Source: Pseudeuparius sepicola
Lineage: Eukaryota > Arthropoda > Insecta > Coleoptera > Anthribidae
Assembly (NCBI GenBank): GCA_963920635.1
Contig: OY987299.1
Span: forward strand, 20,786,901 to 20,850,900
Direction of reading: 5' to 3'
DNA: 64,000 nt
The notes under the pieces: generated by a model
Told to the model about the DNA's origin: nothing
The model's input: only the letters and a program-made list of their open reading frames with translations
Databases searched by the model: none
Translations under genes and position numbers: made by a program
In this document: positions 35,021-46,859 of the stretch, piece by piece
How positions within the stretch are numbered: position 1 is the first letter of the stretch
How the letters are laid out: each line of letters starts with the position of its first letter

Positions 35021-35384
35021 AATAGTGTTCCTAACTCTCGCGGAAAGTGTCTTTTCCACACTCGATTTCTTGGCTGAACGACGCGTAGCTGAACAGAACT
35101 GCAATCGCGTGCAAAAAAGTGGCATTTTCCGCACTCGTTGGGAAATATGCTATAGTTCAAGTGCCGGATCCGATAACCAAATACAAATTTGACTTTTAAT
35201 GCACGGTGTTCGCGCCGCACCCCATATCAACGCTCCACCCAACAAACATTCAAAGTTAAAATTACCTAATTTTTACTACCCAACTAGTCAGAAATTTATT
35301 TTGACCAAACGAGTTTACCTCTATATGAGGTAAAAAAGTGGAAAGTGGGGAATAAACTGGAAGTAATTTTTAAGTTAAAAATAG

Positions 35385-36411
35385 GTAATATAACTTTATG
35401 GGATTTAGTAAAATTGACCACTGAAGTAGTAAAAATTAGGTAATAATTAGGTAATGTATGTCTATACTTGGACTTAAATCTGACTATGAAGAACAGCAGC
35501 TTTCTCTTTCTATCAATACCTACCGTAATTATATTCTATAAACGCCCCATGCAATAAATGTCATCTCTGCCGTTGCCCCTATGACCAAACTAATAGATAT
35601 GCGGAGAGGTATGGAATTGTCAAAGGTGTTTGGATTTTGTTGCCTGTGCAAAAATTTCCTTGCGCGTAAAATATTTCTGTATATTATAGGTGAAATACTT
35701 CGGAAAAACTCGTGCGCCTCATATATAATGTGTATTTACAAAAAATATATATTTTTTTTTTCTCATCTTCAAAAATGTTTATTAACAAAATTCGAATAGG
35801 GCAAGAAAATATGCTAAACAAACCTTTGAGGAGTTAATTTGGGTCCCAATGTATGACTTTTCATATTTTGAAACATAATTGCATCGGTAAACTTTTAATC
35901 ATTTTGATTTCAAGATGGAGGGCATCGTTGTTTGTTTGATGGCAAATAAATTCTTAACTATGAAGTTCCATTTTACGTATTTTTAGACTTTGAAGTCATA
36001 ATTTCTTAAATCAGGGAAAATATAACAAACAATTTTGACTATATAGTTACATTTTCCCTATTAAAGGATAACGCGACCAAGAAGTTAAAGTTACAATTAG
36101 GGTTATTTTTGGTAATAAATAAGGATTTTGACCATATAGTTACATTTTCCCTATGAAAGGATAACGCGACCAAGAAGTTAAAGTTACAATTAGGGTTATT
36201 TCTGGTAATAACTAAGGATTTTGACCATATAGTTACATTTTCTCTATTCGAGTCACAATTTGGTTTATTTTTGGTAATAAGGGTAATAAATAAGGTGATT
36301 ATTGGGTCTGTTTCGGCAGAACTTGAAACCAGTTTGAAACTGCCAGGAGCATGCGCAGTTTCATTTTGTCGTTCCAAAAACAAAACCGCGTATGCTTCTG
36401 ACAGCTGTTTC
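35385..36411. repeat. Duplicated segment A, copy 1
   Basis: Matches 37012-38038 at an offset of 1,627 bp. The only differences I found are one T in a homopolymer and one substitution near 35696. It ends inside a small palindrome at ctgtttc. Confidence 0.95.
36041..36250. repeat. 93-bp tandem repeat, just over two units
   Basis: The word atatagttacattttccct recurs at 36041, 36134 and 36227, exactly 93 bp apart. Because 93 is a multiple of three, the minus-strand frame stays open and shows a repeated NNPNCNFNFLVALSF peptide. The same array lies in copy 2 from about 37668. Confidence 0.9.
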
Positions 36412-37012
36412 AATTTTAGTGCCATACGGAAAAAAGGGTAGGTATTTTTCAAAATCAATGTATTTTATGTTGTTTCAAAAACCAGCCAAATGATATAAAA
36501 AGGTAAAAAGCACACAGTTAAAATTTTACTTTTTTTTTCAAGAAGCTAGCCATGAAATAATTATTGTGCCAACGATCCATTTGTTTCACTCAAATGTTTT
36601 AGAAAATATGAAACTGTACTAACTTTTCAGTTTCGGCTAGGAAGCATTTTAGTTTCTTAGCCCCTTAATGCATAGATTCATTTAAAGACTTTATTAAAAC
36701 TTCATCTTCGTTTGTAAAGACAGCCATATTTATAAAACTTTTCTTTGATTTATTGACAAACGTCAGTGTCATGCAAGCTAAGGTACAATAATCGTTTCAT
36801 GGCTACTTGATAAAAAAGTAAAATTTTAACTGTGTGCTTTTTATTATTTCTAGAAATTGTCTTGAGGGGATTCCATGGCACACTTGACTTGGCAGATGCC
36901 TTTAAAATTCCTGTTTTGCTCAACTTTGACACCCTGCAGAATGGAACTCACTGTATATTTTTTGTTCCAATTTTGTATATGGGAGTTTTGGGGTATTCTG
37001 ATTAACGCTGTG
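36412..37012. repeat. Segment B inserted between the two A copies
   Basis: Matches 40322-40922 at an offset of 3,910 bp; I found one substitution (36737-36740 region). It includes part of the 17549 foldback family (ggggattccatggcacactt). It is bounded exactly by the two A copies. Confidence 0.95.
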
Positions 37013-38038
37013 TAATATAACTTTATGGGATTTAGTAAAATTGACCACTGAAGTAGTAAAAATTAGGTAATAATTAGGTAATGTATGTCTATACTTGGAC
37101 TTAAATCTGACTATGAAGAACAGCAGCTTTCTCTTTCTATCAATACCTACCGTAATTATATTCTATAAACGCCCCATGCAATAAATGTCATCTCTGCCGT
37201 TGCCCCTATGACCAAACTAATAGATATGCGGAGAGGTATGGAATTGTCAAAGGTGTTTGGATTTTGTTGCCTGTGCAAAAATTTCCTTGCGCGTAAAATA
37301 TTTCTGTATATTATAGGTGAAATACTGCGGAAAAACTCGTGCGCCTCATATATAATGTGTATTTACAAAAAATATATATTTTTTTTTCTCATCTTCAAAA
37401 ATGTTTATTAACAAAATTCGAATAGGGCAAGAAAATATGCTAAACAAACCTTTGAGGAGTTAATTTGGGTCCCAATGTATGACTTTTCATATTTTGAAAC
37501 ATAATTGCATCGGTAAACTTTTAATCATTTTGATTTCAAGATGGAGGGCATCGTTGTTTGTTTGATGGCAAATAAATTCTTAACTATGAAGTTCCATTTT
37601 ACGTATTTTTAGACTTTGAAGTCATAATTTCTTAAATCAGGGAAAATATAACAAACAATTTTGACTATATAGTTACATTTTCCCTATTAAAGGATAACGC
37701 GACCAAGAAGTTAAAGTTACAATTAGGGTTATTTTTGGTAATAAATAAGGATTTTGACCATATAGTTACATTTTCCCTATGAAAGGATAACGCGACCAAG
37801 AAGTTAAAGTTACAATTAGGGTTATTTCTGGTAATAACTAAGGATTTTGACCATATAGTTACATTTTCTCTATTCGAGTCACAATTTGGTTTATTTTTGG
37901 TAATAAGGGTAATAAATAAGGTGATTATTGGGTCTGTTTCGGCAGAACTTGAAACCAGTTTGAAACTGCCAGGAGCATGCGCAGTTTCATTTTGTCGTTC
38001 CAAAAACAAAACCGCGTATGCTTCTGACAGCTGTTTCG
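37012..38038. repeat. Duplicated segment A, copy 2
   Basis: See 35385-36411. Here the sequence continues past ctgtttc into gttgtgctgaaacagacc, completing the small palindrome that is cut in copy 1. Confidence 0.95.
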
Positions 38039-38055
38039 TTGTGCTGAAACAGACC
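37931..38055. mobile_element. 125-bp palindromic MITE
   Basis: GGTCTGTTTCGGCAGAAC at the left and the inverted GTTGTGCTGAAACAGACC at the right differ at two positions. Copy 1 of segment A contains only the left part of this MITE (36305-36411). Confidence 0.6.
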
Positions 38056-38058
38056 TAC

Positions 38059-39129
38059 TGCTTTGTTTGAGCCTGTGAATTTTACAACCCTTTTGGTTGA
38101 CAACATTGCCAGGTAAACTCGAGATTAGGTGATAGAGACATAATTATTGCATTTAATAGTAGCTAATAATATTAGGTATTTTACGAGATTCTTGGATAAA
38201 TATCAAGAATAGGTATCCATTCATCTATAAATAGAGTTTTTCATTTCAAGCTGCCCCTGGAGAGATTCATCAATTTCTTCTGCGTACTCTTCCAAATTAG
38301 TATCATTATATGAGGTTTCTAATATCATATTGGTAACTGTTTGCACTTCTGGAACACTCGCAGACTTATCTATCCGGCCATTTTCAAAGGCGTAATTTTT
38401 TATATTCTATATGGCCCGATTGTGTTATTTAGGCACGTTCCTATAATACTTTATAGAAAATAATGCAAAATCCAAATTTTAAATAACATATTATATACCT
38501 TCCTAACAGAACAAGCTACACTTCAGTCTTTACATGTTCAGTGTTCACAATTCATTTTCACACTGCAAACTATTTTTCGACTTTAAAAACTGTTTTGGAA
38601 CAATTTTACTTTCATGGTAATTTTTATAAGAAATTTTGACCTTCTTTAAGCCCTTTTTACTTTCAAGTCCGAAAAACTAGTCTTTTTGAACTTCACAGTA
38701 ATTATTAGATTACTGTATAAACCTAAAAACGACCAAAAACCTATAGGGATATAATAGGTCGAATATAGAGATAAAATTTACTTCTTTATAACCTTCAGAA
38801 TTTATTAAATTATCTTTTGACTATAAGGGCATCTATAAAGTTAAAAATAAGTAAGTATTGACCAAAAATCGATGATAAAATTTTCCTTGTCTTCAAAGTC
38901 TGATTTTAGGTAATAATAAACTAAATTAGGACCAAATAAAGTTTTCTAAAAGTTGAGCGTTTATGAAATTTATAATTAGGTTAAAAATTAGTAGTTTTGG
39001 ATAACAAAAGTTTCTTCTTAGGTTTTTCAAACTTTAAACGATTTTCTAAAGGAAAAAATTGGTAATATTTTACCTCCGTAGGTAATTCTCACCCAAACAT
39101 TGGTAAACTTGACTAGCCCTGTTTGTTGG
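38059..39129. other. Unassigned AT-rich stretch with ggtaat-type words
   Basis: No gene is seen. Repeated aggtaat and tttgacc words give it a loosely repetitive texture. Confidence 0.35.
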
Positions 39130-39130
39130 G

Positions 39131-39570
39131 CAATTACTGTCAAAGTACGCCACGTCGTCCTAAGCCCGCAATACATTTCCAGTTTCCTTTATCGAAGCGG
39201 AACGTCTCGCGTTGCTGGCAAGAAACCGATCGGGCCGCGCGGGCCGGGCGCGCCCATATTTCCAACAATGTCACGCGATATAAAATAAAATCCGAGTGTG
39301 TACGGCCATAAATCATGGGACACATGAGGCATTGCCCTCGCGTCCTGCCAGCGCCAGCATTAGCACAAAGCCGGTGCCACTAATAAAATTCGTGTTTGGT
39401 CCGCTGTAATGCCGCGCCGAGATCGATACGCGACCGCTTTGCATTGGGTAAGGAGGATGGGCGGAAATGTGGAATGGGGATGCCGGTGATTACGGGCCTG
39501 GTTGGGGGAGATATGTTGGGTCCTACCCCACACCTGACGTCAGTTAGTCGGGATTTTTGAGAAGTTTGAG
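39131..39570. other. GC-richer single-copy island
   Basis: It contains gggccgcgcgggccgggcgcgcc (39233-39255) and TTTTATTTTATATCG / CATAAATCATGGG words. Short frames on both strands (39100-39325) are not supported as genes. This is one of the strongest local GC peaks in the window. A CpG-rich conserved element or promoter is possible. Confidence 0.3.
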
Positions 39571-39660
39571 ATTCGCTTCAACGGTGAAGTTGTTTTATTA
39601 CTAAGAACATACTAAGGACGTACTCGTAGGTACCTATACCATTTTTATAGAACGAATCGA

Positions 39661-40420
39661 GACGCATTACACTGTGGACCAAATTAAACTGGAACCCTTT
39701 TTAATGCGTAATAATTTTTGAAGTGAATACTTCTTTGGTTTCATGAGAGTGATTGTTCAAGGCCGCGTCACGATACGTTTTATAAAATTTTAGTCCCGCA
39801 AGAGAGATAAACTATATGACATATATGAAAGAGAGAGAGAGAGAGAGAGACAGAGAGAGCGAATATATACATTCAAGCGTATCTTCCTCGATTTGAAGGA
39901 GTGGGGTAGAACGAAAACGAAAGAAACGCACACAAAGTTTTTTTTTATCATCTTTGGATATATAAGGACCCAAGATATTTGAATAAAAAAGAACTATGCA
40001 CTGAGGGTCAATTTCAGTGGCGTACGGAAAGGGGGTATCTTTCAAAACCAATGTATTTCAGGTCGTTGCAAAGAAATAAAAATGTAAAAATGGGCAAAAA
40101 CGATTTGAAAGGGTTTGAAATATTGACCATTAAAAAACTAGACCAATAGAAACAAAATTAAAATTGATAGTTAAAATTTTGTAAAATCATGTCTAGTCGT
40201 GGAATTAAATTCGAACCTTTTTAAATGCTTAATGATTTTTTATTTTAAAAGGTTTTTTATCATTTTTGGATATGTTATGGCCTAAGTTATTTGAATCAAA
40301 AACAACTATGCAAAGGGGGTCAATTTTAGTGCCATACGGAAAAAAGGGTAGGTATTTTTCAAAATCAATGTATTTTATGTTGTTTCAAAAACCAGCCAAA
40401 TGATATAAAAAGGTAAAAAG
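39661..40420. repeat. Direct repeat at about 312-bp spacing
   Basis: The 39940-40075 block (ttttttatcatctttggata ... cgtacggaaagggggta) recurs at 40250-40385 with substitutions. A weaker match links 39669-39720 with 40196-40245. The second unit runs straight into segment B. Confidence 0.7.
39830..39859. repeat. (AG)n microsatellite
   Basis: Fifteen dinucleotides with one AC interruption. Confidence 0.95.
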
Positions 40421-41136
40421 CACACAGTTAAAATTTTACTTTTTTTTTCAAGAAGCTAGCCATGAAATAATTATTGTGCCAACGATCCATTTGTTTCACT
40501 CAAATGTTTTAGAAAATATGAAACTGTACTAACTTTTCAGTTTCGGCTAGGAAGCATTTTAGTTTCTTAGCCCCTTAATGCATAGATTCATTTAAAGACT
40601 TTATTAAAACTTCATCTTCGTTTGTAAAGACAGCCATATTTATAAAACTATTCTTTGATTTATTGACAAACGTCAGTGTCATGCAAGCTAAGGTACAATA
40701 ATCGTTTCATGGCTACTTGATAAAAAAGTAAAATTTTAACTGTGTGCTTTTTATTATTTCTAGAAATTGTCTTGAGGGGATTCCATGGCACACTTGACTT
40801 GGCAGATGCCTTTAAAATTCCTGTTTTGCTCAACTTTGACACCCTGCAGAATGGAACTCACTGTATATTTTTTGTTCCAATTTTGTATATGGGAGTTTTG
40901 GGGTATTCTGATTAACGCTGTGGGGTCAGATTTTAAATAAAAAAATCGCTAAATGGTTTTCGTGAAAATCAAGGGTATAAAAAATGGCAGCCGGCCCTGG
41001 ATTTCCATTTTGAAAATGGCAGGAAGGTCAAAAGAAGCAGTTTTTGAAGGCCCTTCAAACAAAAAAAAAGTTTAGGCATTTATCTTCAAAAATGAAGATT
41101 TTACGGATTTGTACAGTTTTAAAGTTGGACACCCTC
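40322..41136. repeat. Segment B source and solo right arm of the 17549 foldback family
   Basis: 40322-40922 equals 36412-37012. It continues uninterrupted to 41136 as a foldback right arm (caaatccgtaaaat complement, then gttggacaccctc) ending next to TA. The uninterrupted reading marks this as the original location of B. Confidence 0.85.
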
Positions 41137-41138
41137 TA

Positions 41139-41749
41139 TGTAAAAACGATTAATTTGACATTACGGCAAGAAAACAAAGTGCTTTAATAATGTTTAACCT
41201 AGAAATGTCCAGCGCCCTTGTTTTCGTTTAAAAAAATAAAAACAAAGACGATAATTTTCAGTTTATTCACATTACTTTCAAAACGAGAATTTCGCAACTT
41301 TGCCCCAATTTAACCGACTTCGTATCTCTTAAGATAACGAAGATCCATAAGCTTACACTAGAAATACGGTTACCCTGTATAACGCATTTAAAAATTTATT
41401 AATTTCTTTAAAATGTCAATTGGTGTCAGGTGTGGGGAGGGCCATAACCTCTTTATGTAAAATAATAATTATCATTATGAAAGTCATATTGGATATTAAA
41501 TCAACAAATGGCACTAAAAATTATACTATTATATGGTATGTTAAAATGTACAGTGTGGTCCTAGTTACTTAGTGGTCTCCTATAATAATTAAATTTGCTA
41601 AACTATCAAAAAATATATAGACGATTTTACTTTTAGCAAAATTGCTCCCATCTGATGTATTTTTGTCATGCGGTTACGGCAATTCTAAATACTTACTAAC
41701 CGTGCTCTCCATAGGTTCATTAAATTTTGATATTTACCAAAACTTTACC
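41139..41749. repeat. Solo arm of a CAGGGTAACC element, then unassigned sequence
   Basis: 41270-41377 ends ggttaccctg before TA. Its cgcaactttgccccaatttaaccg block resembles the subterminal part of 24777-26382 in reverse. The remainder is unrecognised. Confidence 0.45.
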
Positions 41750-42216
41750 CCATATTTGGAATATTGATCGTGTCGTACGACTGCGATGTTCCCCCGCCGT
41801 AATACCTGTTTTGATCAAAGTATAAATTTGGGAGCATCTCCGACTTCAGCCCGCTGTTGCCTCAGTTGTATTCCAAGATGAATAATGCAGCCACGTCGAA
41901 CGCAACCTCACAAAGGTTACAAATATCATTGGACCATTAACCACCGTCAATGGGCGCTTCTTGCCGCTTGTTCTGAACTCTGTCAGCGTTGCACAATAAC
42001 AGTCTCCCTCCAGAGATTTATAGTCGTGTGCGGTTATTCGAAATTGATAAATTAGTCAAAGATTCTAGATCTGGCAAATTTAGTTAATAAGTTTATTAAC
42101 TCGGGGTTATTCGCGATATATTGCTTGTCAGGACGGTACACGCAACCGCTCCCGAACTTTGCAATTAGGTGGCTTCGCTTTAAATGAAAATCTGGGCAAA
42201 ACACTCGGCGAGGTAC
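41750..42216. other. GC-richer single-copy island, split by 42217-42739
   Basis: Unique sequence with moderate GC that resumes at 42740. No reliable frame. Confidence 0.3.
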
Positions 42217-42739
42217 CAGTGGCGTAGCTTGCAATATATATCATTGGTCAGGTTTGCGGAGTAAACAGATTGAGTGGTCGAAAGCGGGTTCGACAAACTC
42301 ATTAGCAGTTGGCACGATGCAATCTGGGGGGTTTCATTTAACAACGCCCGGGTGTTATTTCTTTAAAGTCAGAGATTAACCGTAAAGGGTGTTTACTTCT
42401 TTGGATAGACGAACGTGTCTAAGTTTCAGATTACGGATTTCTAAGAAGCTGCTTGACTCTGATAGACTTTCTTTACTAAATCGCAAGGCGTCTTTTTAAA
42501 TTATCCATCAATTTGTAGGCATGTTCTAGTTTATCCAGCACAGTTTTGGAAAAATGCACCATGTAATTGTCAGTAGTTCGAAAACTGAAACGTTGTATCT
42601 TGAAACCTTCGTCCATGGTGTCAGATTTTATCCAAAATTTGTTAATTCCTGTGTTATCTGTACAAAGCAGAGAAATGTATAACATCAAGTAGCAATTCCT
42701 TTTCCAAGTATTTTTGCTTGTTTAGTTGCTACGCCCCTG
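42217..42739. mobile_element. hAT-like MITE candidate
   Basis: CAGTGGCGTAGC at the left and GCTACGCCCCTG at the right differ at one position and are typical hAT termini. The flanking octamers (CGAGGTAC, GCCAGTCC) do not match, so the duplication has decayed or the ends are off. It lies inside a unique island, like the other hAT insertions here. Confidence 0.55.
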
Positions 42740-43115
42740 GCCAGTCCAGATATAATTTACAACCGGGACGGTTATTAATTTCCATCAGAGTGGAACTTTT
42801 TCGACTGCAGATAATTAAAAGTTTTTAATTTCGGTTGGCATTCGACGAAGAAGCGCGCAACTAGAAAACATCCAAAGGAGAGAACGGAGGACGGCGTGGT
42901 GACCTGTCCAGCACCCCGCAGGCAATTTTGTTCGGAATTTGGGGTTTTAGGCAAGCGGAAAGTAATTTAACTTGGGAAGGCCGAATGCATTTTAATAAAC
43001 GTTTTAACGGAAAAAATATTCAATTTGAAATTAGTTTGTCTTTGCCTCTGGCGGGAATTTCTGGCGGTGCTTTGGAGGCGAATTGGCGGCTTGACAAAGG
43101 GGCTTTCCCATGATT
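42740..43115. other. Continuation of the single-copy island
   Basis: It has TTATTAATTTCC and ATAATTAAAAG words and a CpG-rich segment near 42845-42930. A 61-codon plus-strand frame at 42928-43113 is open but unassigned. Confidence 0.3.
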
Positions 43116-43199
43116 ATTTACAGAGAAAAATAAAGTCAGCAAAGTCTTATTAAGTATCTATCAATTTTGCAAATAATTTCTGAAGACAAATAAAAAATA

Positions 43200-43882
43200 C
43201 AATGTGGCCCGTTATTTTCGCTCCGATTTTAAAAAACTTTTTTTTGTTAGATAGGTCTTTGAAAATACCATTCGACACACCTTCCAATTATTTTGAAAAC
43301 CAAACACCTGGCTAACTGCGACATTTTTTATACACCCAAAATTCAAGAAATCATATTAGGCATTTTTTTATCAAAAAAATTTACTAAAAAAGTTGTTTAG
43401 AATGAACCAAAAATCCCAAATCCAAAGTTTAATCAAAATCAAGAAATAAAAAATTTCCGAAAAAAATAAATTGAAGGTCCAAAATGCACATTTTAATCAA
43501 TTTTTACGGTTAGCAAAGTTAATTTTTTAACTTCAAATTTCCATGGCACACTTTGCTATCCGTATAAATTCATTAAAATGTGATTTTTGGACCTTCAATT
43601 TTTTTTTGTTATGATTTTGATAAAATTTTGGAATTGGGATTTTTGGTTCATCCTAAACAACTTTTTTATTAAATTTTTTTGATAAAAAAATGCCTGTTAT
43701 GATTTCTTGAATTTTGGGGGTATAAAAAATACCGCAGTTAGCCAGGTGTTTGGTTTTTAAAACAATTGGAAGGTGTGTCGAATGTTATTTTCGGAGACCT
43801 ATCTAACAAAAAAAAGTTTTTCAAAATCGGAGCAAAAATAAAAATTTTACAGAGATGTCTCCATTCCAAACGGGCCACACTG
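43200..43882. mobile_element. TA-flanked giant hairpin (CAATGTGGCCCGTT ends)
   Basis: Two arms of about 330 bp: the left begins CAATGTGGCCCGTTATTTTC and the right ends with the block cgggccacactg. TA lies at 43198-43199 and 43883-43884. The inner arms (aggcatttttttatcaaaaa, then aaaaaagttgtt) are shared with the hairpin at 61022-61751, though the outer ends differ. Confidence 0.85.
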
Positions 43883-43884
43883 TA

Positions 43885-44692
43885 TATTAAGTGCCGGATG
43901 TTAATTTTTTTAATTTGCAGGTACTTCTGTTTTATATACAATTATACTAACTATTAGGTATTCCCCTAGTGCCATATGTTTCGACTGTTTCATGGTCATT
44001 TTAAGAAATTGATAAAAACTGATCTAGAAAGACATTTTTTGGAAATGCTAATGTGCAATATGGAAGTTTACAGTTTCTAAATTTATTGGCAGCGTATCCC
44101 CTTAGCCTTAAAAATATTATAATTAAAATATAAAGTATTTATCTTGCGTTGTCGGACTCTTACTTACCTAATTATAATTAGGTATTATGTTTTTATATCG
44201 TCATATATTTAATAATAAGTTAGGACTAGTAAAAATAAAAACATAGAATCATTCCAATAAGTGATGTCATAATTAAATCTGACAACTAGGCTTGATGAGT
44301 GTTTGGATATAGTGTCAGCAGAACATTTTACATGGTAAAATTATTTTATGAACCCTTCTCCTTGATTAAACTTGGCCTAAAGATTTAGAAAATACACATT
44401 TTATTTTCCACTTAGTATAATTTATAAGCTACTTTAAAAAAAAATAAACGGTTCTAGCTTCTCTATTTTGATGTGTTTCATTTATAGAACAATACAATAC
44501 AACAACGTTTATTTTTGTTTTTAAGTACATGAACAACTCGGGGTTTGCTATGATTTGGACTCAAATTTTATGTACCTAAAATATACAAGGTGTTCAGGGA
44601 TTAAAAGGACATACTGCTACTTGGGATAAGGATAGCTCAGATTAATCAAAAATGGCTATTAAAAACCCTTAATTATCCTTTTTTTAGAGATG
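43885..44692. other. Unassigned AT-rich stretch
   Basis: Nothing is recognised. A TACAAGGTGTTCAGGG motif at about 44584 may be a decayed element end. Confidence 0.4.
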
Positions 44693-44694
44693 TA

Positions 44695-46650
44695 CAGGGC
44701 AATTTATCGATTTTGGCAGACAATAACCATTGCACGGTTTGTTAGAATCTCATAATATTTTAGGGGTTTCTTTCACTAGCAAATGTCAATGTATACACGT
44801 CTAATATAAATTCAAAAATTCTTACACCCCCATTTAGCACATTTAATTTAGGGTCTCCTTAAGAACCTTGTTCCCTATAAGAAACTCGCTCCAATACGGG
44901 AATATAAAACTACATACAATAGTATTGTTATTATTGTATTTGTTTTTTTGTCGCACTTTTAACAGGCTTCAAATAAATTATCAAAATTGAATTGGGGAAC
45001 ACTAGATCCTTGAAAAATAATGCCACTTTCTCATATAGACCTAAGTGTTTGGGGTTCCTCAAGAAAGTTAGAATATATTTAAATTTCGTAGAAAACGAGA
45101 GATAATTTTTAGTATGAAAATAATAAAACTATGAAACCAAATTTGATACACTTATTACTGGTATAGGTCGACAAAAAAATGATGAAGGATCTTCCAGTGG
45201 CGGAGGTATGGGTAATCAGTGATGCTAATTTACGAGAAAAAGTAGTCTAACCCCATGCAAACTGAAAGGCGCATTTGGGACATACCTTTTCATTTCCCAC
45301 AAAGAAACTATGCAATGATTTCATGGCAATTTCAAATTTAATGTTCCTAAAACCTGTAGTTATACCTAGTGAACTGCTAAAGTAAAAATAAGTTTTGCTT
45401 TCTCCTCTACTAACGACATTATCTTAGATTCAGGTCCTCTTTTTCCGAAAATAGGTTTTCTTTTCATATAAATTTATGAGTGTTATTACATTTAAAAAAT
45501 TGAAATTATACCATAGGAAACAAGATGAAGAATATTTTTTGTGGGAATTCGAAATTAATGCCTGACTTTAGGCAGGGCTGAACTCCTTTTTTTTAAATTA
45601 GTATAACTAACTACCCCTATCTCCGCCACTGGTTTTTCGATCAGGTGGATTCATGTCATTCATGTCAACCTATACCAGATTTGATTTGAATAGCTTTATT
45701 AGTTTCACAGATATCAAAAATAACCGTCTATTCTGGTAAATTTAACGCCCTGGAACTTCCTTAGGACGACATTTAGTTTATATATTATGAGAAAGTGGCA
45801 TTACTTTTACAATACTATTGTTTACCAGAGTTTTTCAATTTATAACTGAAACATCATGTATTTCTTCAGCCAATTATGACTTTGGTTTTGGTTTGATCAA
45901 ATTATTTGTTGTTGTGTGACAAAAAAATCAACACTATTGTATGTAGTTTTATATTTCTGCATTAGATTATAAAAAAAAATCGTATACAGGGTGAAGTTTC
46001 CTTAAGGATCCCAAAAAATGAAATGTGCTAAATCCGGCCCTGGAATTTTGGAACATTTATTATGCATATACAGGGTGTTCCCGTATATTTTGACCCACCC
46101 CTAGAGCCTTTATTTTTCCATTTAGAAAAAAATTACTTAAATGAAAGTTGTAGGGTTTTTTCTGAACCGCTAGGATCTGTTAGTAGATAAAACAAATTAG
46201 CGTCGCAAATTTATGAAAAAATATAAAATTACTTTTTTTAATGGAACACCCTGTATATTTGTGGATTTTTGAATTGCACGCACTTTTCCGATTCCAACAA
46301 TATAAATATGTTATATGTTTGCTCTAAGCATTCGCATGATATTCCAAATTGTAGATAAATACGATTTTTATATTTAATCAAGGTTGATATGGAAAAACAT
46401 TTCATATAGACAAGAGCATTCCTGTAAATCCATTATTTTTGGGACAATACACCTTGGTACCCTACAACTTTCATTTAAGTAATTTTTTTCTAACTCGAAA
46501 AATAAAGGCTCTAGGGGTAGGTCAAAATATACGGGAACACCCTGTACATTGACATTATTTGTTTGTTGAATAAACTCCTAAAATATTATGAGATTCTAAC
46601 AAGCCGTTCAATAGTTATTGCCTGCGAAAATATTGGTCAACGTAGTTTCA
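44695..46650. mobile_element. Giant palindrome, about 2 kb, with a MITE in its right arm
   Basis: The outer arms pair ttgttagaatctcataatat (44738) with its complement at about 46585. The middle pairs catttagcacattt with aaatgtgctaaat. The inner arms pair aatgccactttctcatatag with atgagaaagtggcatt around a centre near 45430. The left end has TA then CAGGGC (44695). The right outer end is not clear. Removing 46071-46544 restores continuous pairing. Confidence 0.8.
46071..46544. mobile_element. TA-type foldback MITE, copy 2
   Basis: CAGGGTGTTCCCGTATATTT at the left and its complement at the right, with perfect TA flanks (46069-46070, 46545-46546). Same family as 6398-6867 and less decayed. Confidence 0.95.
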
Positions 46651-46859
46651 ATAAAGGTCTCTCTATACACTATTAAAGAGGGTATTTCCGCAATCAATGA
46701 AAATTTAAAATTTTTGTTTCAAAAACATTATTATTTCGACTTTTTGTACACTTACACCATGGTTCAATTATACTCAATTTGAAATGGTTCATTTATCTAA
46801 ATGCGCAAATGATAAATCTCTTGTCCATTTAACAATAATTATTATTGCATGGTACATTT

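Larger units (their letters stand above)
35238..39130. mobile_element. Candidate large element with CCCAACAAACA ends
   Basis: CCCAACAAACA at 35238 is answered by TGTTTGTTGGG ending at 39130. Both subterminal zones hold AATTACCT words, and the interior is full of ggtaat/ggtaataa repeats. The repeat match is only 11 bp and no target duplication is visible. The A-B-A rearrangement lies inside it. Confidence 0.35.

Noticed and set aside
35581..37411. Two matching small frames (MTKLIDMRRGMELSK...) as a gene pair
   Set aside because: They match only because segment A is duplicated at the DNA level, non-coding parts included.
39100..39325. Three overlapping frames in the GC-rich island as genes
   Set aside because: Chance open frames on both strands in GC-rich DNA with no domain or start context.
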